Below, in pieces: positions 61,070 to 64,000 of a DNA stretch of 64,000 nucleotides. Position numbers and translations under genes: made by a program. Position 1 is the stretch's first letter, and every line of letters starts with the position of its first letter. The stretch covers positions 248,001 to 312,000 of the forward strand of contig NZ_CP133217.1 of NCBI RefSeq assembly GCF_030930995.1, in the 5' to 3' direction. Under the pieces are notes generated by a model that saw only the letters and a program-made list of their open reading frames with translations, was not told where the DNA came from and did not search any database. This DNA is from Thiothrix subterranea. Lineage in GTDB: Bacteria > Pseudomonadota > Gammaproteobacteria > Thiotrichales > Thiotrichaceae.

Positions 61070-62182
61070 TCAGCCATCCCGTTGATAAATGCGTTTACGT
61101 TTCTTCATTCCCATAATGATACCGAAAGCCATCATCAGCGTAACCACCGAGGTTCCCCCGTAGCTCACTAATGGTAACGGCACACCTACCACCGGCAGCA
61201 TTCCGCTGACCATGCCGGTATTCACAAATAGATAAAAGAAGAATGACACACTCAAACTGCCGCCCAATAGACGCGCAAAAGTATCTTCGCCCTTGCTGGC
61301 TAAATATAAGCCTCGCCAGATAATAAACAGGTACAAGCCCATTAAAATCAAATTACCGACTAAGCCGAACTCTTCACCAAAAACCGCAAAAATGAAGTCT
61401 GTGTGCCGTTCGGGTAGGAAGTCCAGATGCGCCTGATCGCCTTGCATCCAACCTTTTCCATAAGCCCCACCAGAACCAATCGCAATTTTTGACTGATAAA
61501 TATGGTATCCAGTTCCCAACAAATCCGATTCTGGATTCAAAAGCGTATCAACTCGCCTGCGTTGGTAATCGTGCATCCCAAAAAAGTACAATAAAGGCGC
61601 TGCAACCGTCACAAAAGCAATCGCCCCGCCGATCAGCCACCACGACATTCCCGCCAGATAAATCACGAAAAAGCCAGACGTCGCAATCAGCAAAGATGTT
61701 CCCAAATCCGGCTGCTTCATCACCAACAGCATCGGCACTAACACCAACAACAGTGCAATCACAATATCAATAAAACGAGGCGGCAGCGGTTTCTCAGAAA
61801 AGTAATACGCCACCATCATCGGCACCGCTAATTTCATGATTTCCGCAGGCTGTATATCAACCCCAATGTACAACCACCGGGTTGCCCCTTTTTTAGTGAC
61901 CCCGATAATCAGCACTAAAACCAGCAACACAACCCCAATCCCGTACAACCAGATCGACCACTGCCGCAGGGTTTTGCTCGAAATTTGCGAGAACAGCACC
62001 AACAAACCCAAGCCAATCGAAAAGTGCACCATTTGCCGTTGCACCTGCTCCATATTGCCATCACTGGCACTGTAGAGCGTCGCCAACCCCAAGAACACCA
62101 ATAACGACAATACCGCCAGCAATACCGCATCCACCCGCTGTAACGCGACAATCAACCACGAAGGCAACAAACTGTTAATCAC
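61070..62182 (-). CDS. rodA: Rod-shape SEDS glycosyltransferase RodA
   Basis: 370 residues with about ten membrane helices from a GTG start that overlaps the mrdA stop (GTGA). Family motifs are RWLYIGVDIQPAEIMKLAVPM, KQPDLGTSLLIA, the ESDLLGTGYHIYQSKIAIGSGGAYGKGW loop, and FLPERHTDFIFAVFGEEFGLVG. It polymerises glycan strands in the elongasome together with MrdA. Confidence 0.95.
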   Translation of the reverse strand: MINSLLPSWLIVALQRVDAVLLAVLSLLVFLGLATLYSASDGNMEQVQRQMVHFSIGLGLLVLFSQISSKTLRQWSIWLYGIGVVLLVLVLIIGVTKKGATRWLYIGVDIQPAEIMKLAVPMMVAYYFSEKPLPPRFIDIVIALLLVLVPMLLVMKQPDLGTSLLIATSGFFVIYLAGMSWWLIGGAIAFVTVAAPLLYFFGMHDYQRRRVDTLLNPESDLLGTGYHIYQSKIAIGSGGAYGKGWMQGDQAHLDFLPERHTDFIFAVFGEEFGLVGNLILMGLYLFIIWRGLYLASKGEDTFARLLGGSLSVSFFFYLFVNTGMVSGMLPVVGVPLPLVSYGGTSVVTLMMAFGIIMGMKKRKRIYQRDG

Positions 62183-64000
62183 CGATTACCCCCTGTGGTT
62201 TTCTTTTTCGTGGATTTTTTCTCCGCTTTAGCAGGTGGCGTTTCCGAAGCTGGGTCTGATGCCACCTCCGGTTGCGCGGCTTCACCGGCGGGTTTTAACA
62301 TATCCTCACCGTACTGCTGAAATAAGTAGGCATCCATCAGTTTACGCGCCAAGGGCGCAGCCGTCGCACCACCGCCACCCATCGCATTCTCCATAATCAC
62401 TGCTATCGCAATTTTAGGATTATCCGCCGGTGCAAACCCCACAAACAAAGCGTGGTCACGTAAACGCTTGGCAATGCGCCCCGCGTTGTATTTTCCACCC
62501 GCCAAACCGAACACCTGTGCCGTACCGGTTTTACCGGCAATGCGGTAATCCGCGCCAGCGCCAGCGGCTCGCGCCGTACCGCCGGGGCGCATCACGTTTT
62601 CCATCCCCTGAATGGTCAACGACCAATAGTTATCCTTTGCCTCAATCGTTGGAAACGGCTCCGGTTTGAGAATACTTTCTTCCTGATTACGCGCAGTTCG
62701 CACCCCGCGCAATACATGCGGTTTCAAGCGCACCCCACGGTTCGCCATAATGGTGGTGGCATGAGCCAATTGCAGCGGTGTTGCCAGCCAATACCCTTGC
62801 CCGATACCGATATTGACGGTATCACCGGGGAACCAACTGCGCTTGTGGCGTTTTTCCTTCCACTCTTTGCTAGGCATTAAGCCGGATGCCTCCGATGGCA
62901 AGTCAATGCCGGTTTTTTCACCGAAACCAAAACGGTTCATCGACTTGGAAAAACGGTCAATTCCCATCCGATACGCCAGATCGTAAAAATACGTATCACA
63001 AGATTGTTGGATCGAGTACTTCAAATCAACCGAACCATGCCCGCGCTTATTCCAACAACGAAACGCATGTTTCTGGCCTTGCAAACGGAAAAAACCAGGG
63101 TCATACACCCGACTGCCGGGGGTAATCACCCCTTCAATCAAGCCTGCCACCCCTACCATCGGTTTAATTGTCGAACCGGGTGGGTATGTTCCCTGTAACG
63201 CACGATTAAATAAGGGGCGACCGGGGTCTTCACGCAATGCGCTGTAATCTTTCTGCGAAATACCGTTAATGAATAAATTCGGGTCAAACGTGGGAACGCT
63301 TGCCAAGGCCAATACTTCACCATTACTCGGATCCATTGCCACGATTGCGCCACGCTCATTTTTTAATAGTTTTTCGGCGAAAATTTGCAGATTAATATCC
63401 AGCCCAAGAAACAACTCCTGCCCACCAACAGGATCTTTCTTGCTCAGCACTTTTTGTTGCTTGCCGTGCGCATCCACTTCGATTAATTGATAACCTGCCT
63501 GCCCGTGCAAGCGCGTTTCATGAGAGGCTTCGATACCCGTCTTACCGATATGGCTGGTACCGATATATTCATCTTTATTGAGCTTTTCTAAATCACGGGC
63601 GTCAATACGTCCCACATAACCGATCACATGGCTGGCGGTTTCCACTAAGGGGTAATAACGCTCCATGCTCTTTTCCACTCGCGCACCCCGAAAACGTGGG
63701 CCATTCACCGCCAAGACCGCTTGTTCTTCTTCCGTCAAATTGCCGCGAATCGGAATAGGCTGGTATTTAAAACGCCGCGCCTGTGTTTTGAATAAACGCA
63801 CGTCTTTTTCTGCCAAAGGAATAATCGCACCCAAGCGCTCCACGAATTTATCCACATCGGCTAAGGTCGACTTACCATCACCGTCTTCATCACCGATGTT
63901 GTCACGCACTACTTGAAGCACGTATTGCGTGTGGCTATCTGCCAATAGCACGCCGTTGCGGTCATAAATTTGACCACGATTCGGGGGAATGGGGATGCGT
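62179..64000 (-). CDS. mrdA: Penicillin-binding protein 2 (5' partial at the right edge)
   Basis: The frame is open at the right edge; about 607 residues are visible, and the N-terminal membrane helix lies outside. The first visible residues (RIPIPPNRGQIYDRNGVLL) are the known dimerisation-domain entry, so the GTG at 63951 is an internal codon. The transpeptidase motifs are STIK in PPGSTIKPMVG, SCD in QQSCDTYFYD and KTGT in IAGKTGTAQV. A Lys/Pro-rich tail ends the protein. It cross-links peptidoglycan during elongation with RodA. Confidence 0.94.
   Translation of the reverse strand, partial: RIPIPPNRGQIYDRNGVLLADSHTQYVLQVVRDNIGDEDGDGKSTLADVDKFVERLGAIIPLAEKDVRLFKTQARRFKYQPIPIRGNLTEEEQAVLAVNGPRFRGARVEKSMERYYPLVETASHVIGYVGRIDARDLEKLNKDEYIGTSHIGKTGIEASHETRLHGQAGYQLIEVDAHGKQQKVLSKKDPVGGQELFLGLDINLQIFAEKLLKNERGAIVAMDPSNGEVLALASVPTFDPNLFINGISQKDYSALREDPGRPLFNRALQGTYPPGSTIKPMVGVAGLIEGVITPGSRVYDPGFFRLQGQKHAFRCWNKRGHGSVDLKYSIQQSCDTYFYDLAYRMGIDRFSKSMNRFGFGEKTGIDLPSEASGLMPSKEWKEKRHKRSWFPGDTVNIGIGQGYWLATPLQLAHATTIMANRGVRLKPHVLRGVRTARNQEESILKPEPFPTIEAKDNYWSLTIQGMENVMRPGGTARAAGAGADYRIAGKTGTAQVFGLAGGKYNAGRIAKRLRDHALFVGFAPADNPKIAIAVIMENAMGGGGATAAPLARKLMDAYLFQQYGEDMLKPAGEAAQPEVASDPASETPPAKAEKKSTKKKTTGGNR

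Overview
The window reads as a chromosomal segment of a sulfur-oxidising gammaproteobacterium of the Thiothrix / Thiotrichales type. The reasons are two flavocytochrome c sulfide dehydrogenases, many periplasmic c-type haem proteins, a System II (ResB/ResC) cytochrome c maturation locus, cytochrome c4, and gammaproteobacterial gene orders such as mrdA-rodA-mltB-rlpA-dacA-ybeD-lipB. The genus is an inference; no rRNA gene is present. Genes are densely packed and mostly in short operons. No IS element, CRISPR array or complete tRNA was found.

Region 1 (1-1.8 kb) is the end of an integrated mobile element: the 3' part of a DUF3987 replication-type protein, an intergenic block with repeated AGTTGGGA boxes that looks like a replication origin, and a 3' tRNA-Ser remnant followed by a tRNA-type terminator, which is the probable attachment site. 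Region 2 (1.9-5.4 kb) encodes an exported ethylbenzene-dehydrogenase-type haem protein, a hybrid histidine kinase and a separate HPt protein.

Region 3 (5.4-21.5 kb) is a redox, sulfur and metal region. It has a lipoprotein/response regulator/PhoQ-like kinase operon, a heavy-metal RND pump with adaptor, two DUF2202 ferritin-like proteins, two FccAB sulfide dehydrogenases (one with a soluble and one with a lipid-anchored cytochrome), an SHP / diheme cytochrome / cytochrome b operon, and three paralogous membrane-anchored LuxR-type regulators placed among them. An FNR/CRP-type palindrome lies upstream of the first fccAB.

Region 4 (21.5-32.7 kb) holds a DUF6502-DUF5666 pair, a cytochrome b561, EptA, two tiny paralogous exported proteins, a pseudouridine synthase, feoABC with a Fur-like box, and two DUF1566-type lipoproteins.

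Region 5 (33-43.6 kb) is the most unusual: eight co-directional genes for an RND adaptor, an RND pump with an extra C-terminal membrane segment and tail, a Pro/Ala/Tyr-rich exported protein, an orphan ParA-type ATPase, a membrane-anchored TPR protein with an Ala/Pro repeat arm, a membrane coiled-coil protein, a dynamin-like GTPase with two membrane helices, and ApbE. It could be an envelope-spanning machine that is positioned by ParA; this is inference.

Region 6 (43.8-64 kb) is mainly housekeeping: type II secretion pseudopilins G, H, I and J next to a rhombosortase-like protease, comF, yicC, cbpA, a single-PDZ Do-type protease, engB, cytochrome c4, resBC, dsbA, coq7, and the cell-wall/lipoate operon from lipB back to mrdA, which runs off the right edge. 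Two intergenic regions here (around 50.3-50.47 kb and 51.2-51.4 kb) show RNA-like structure.
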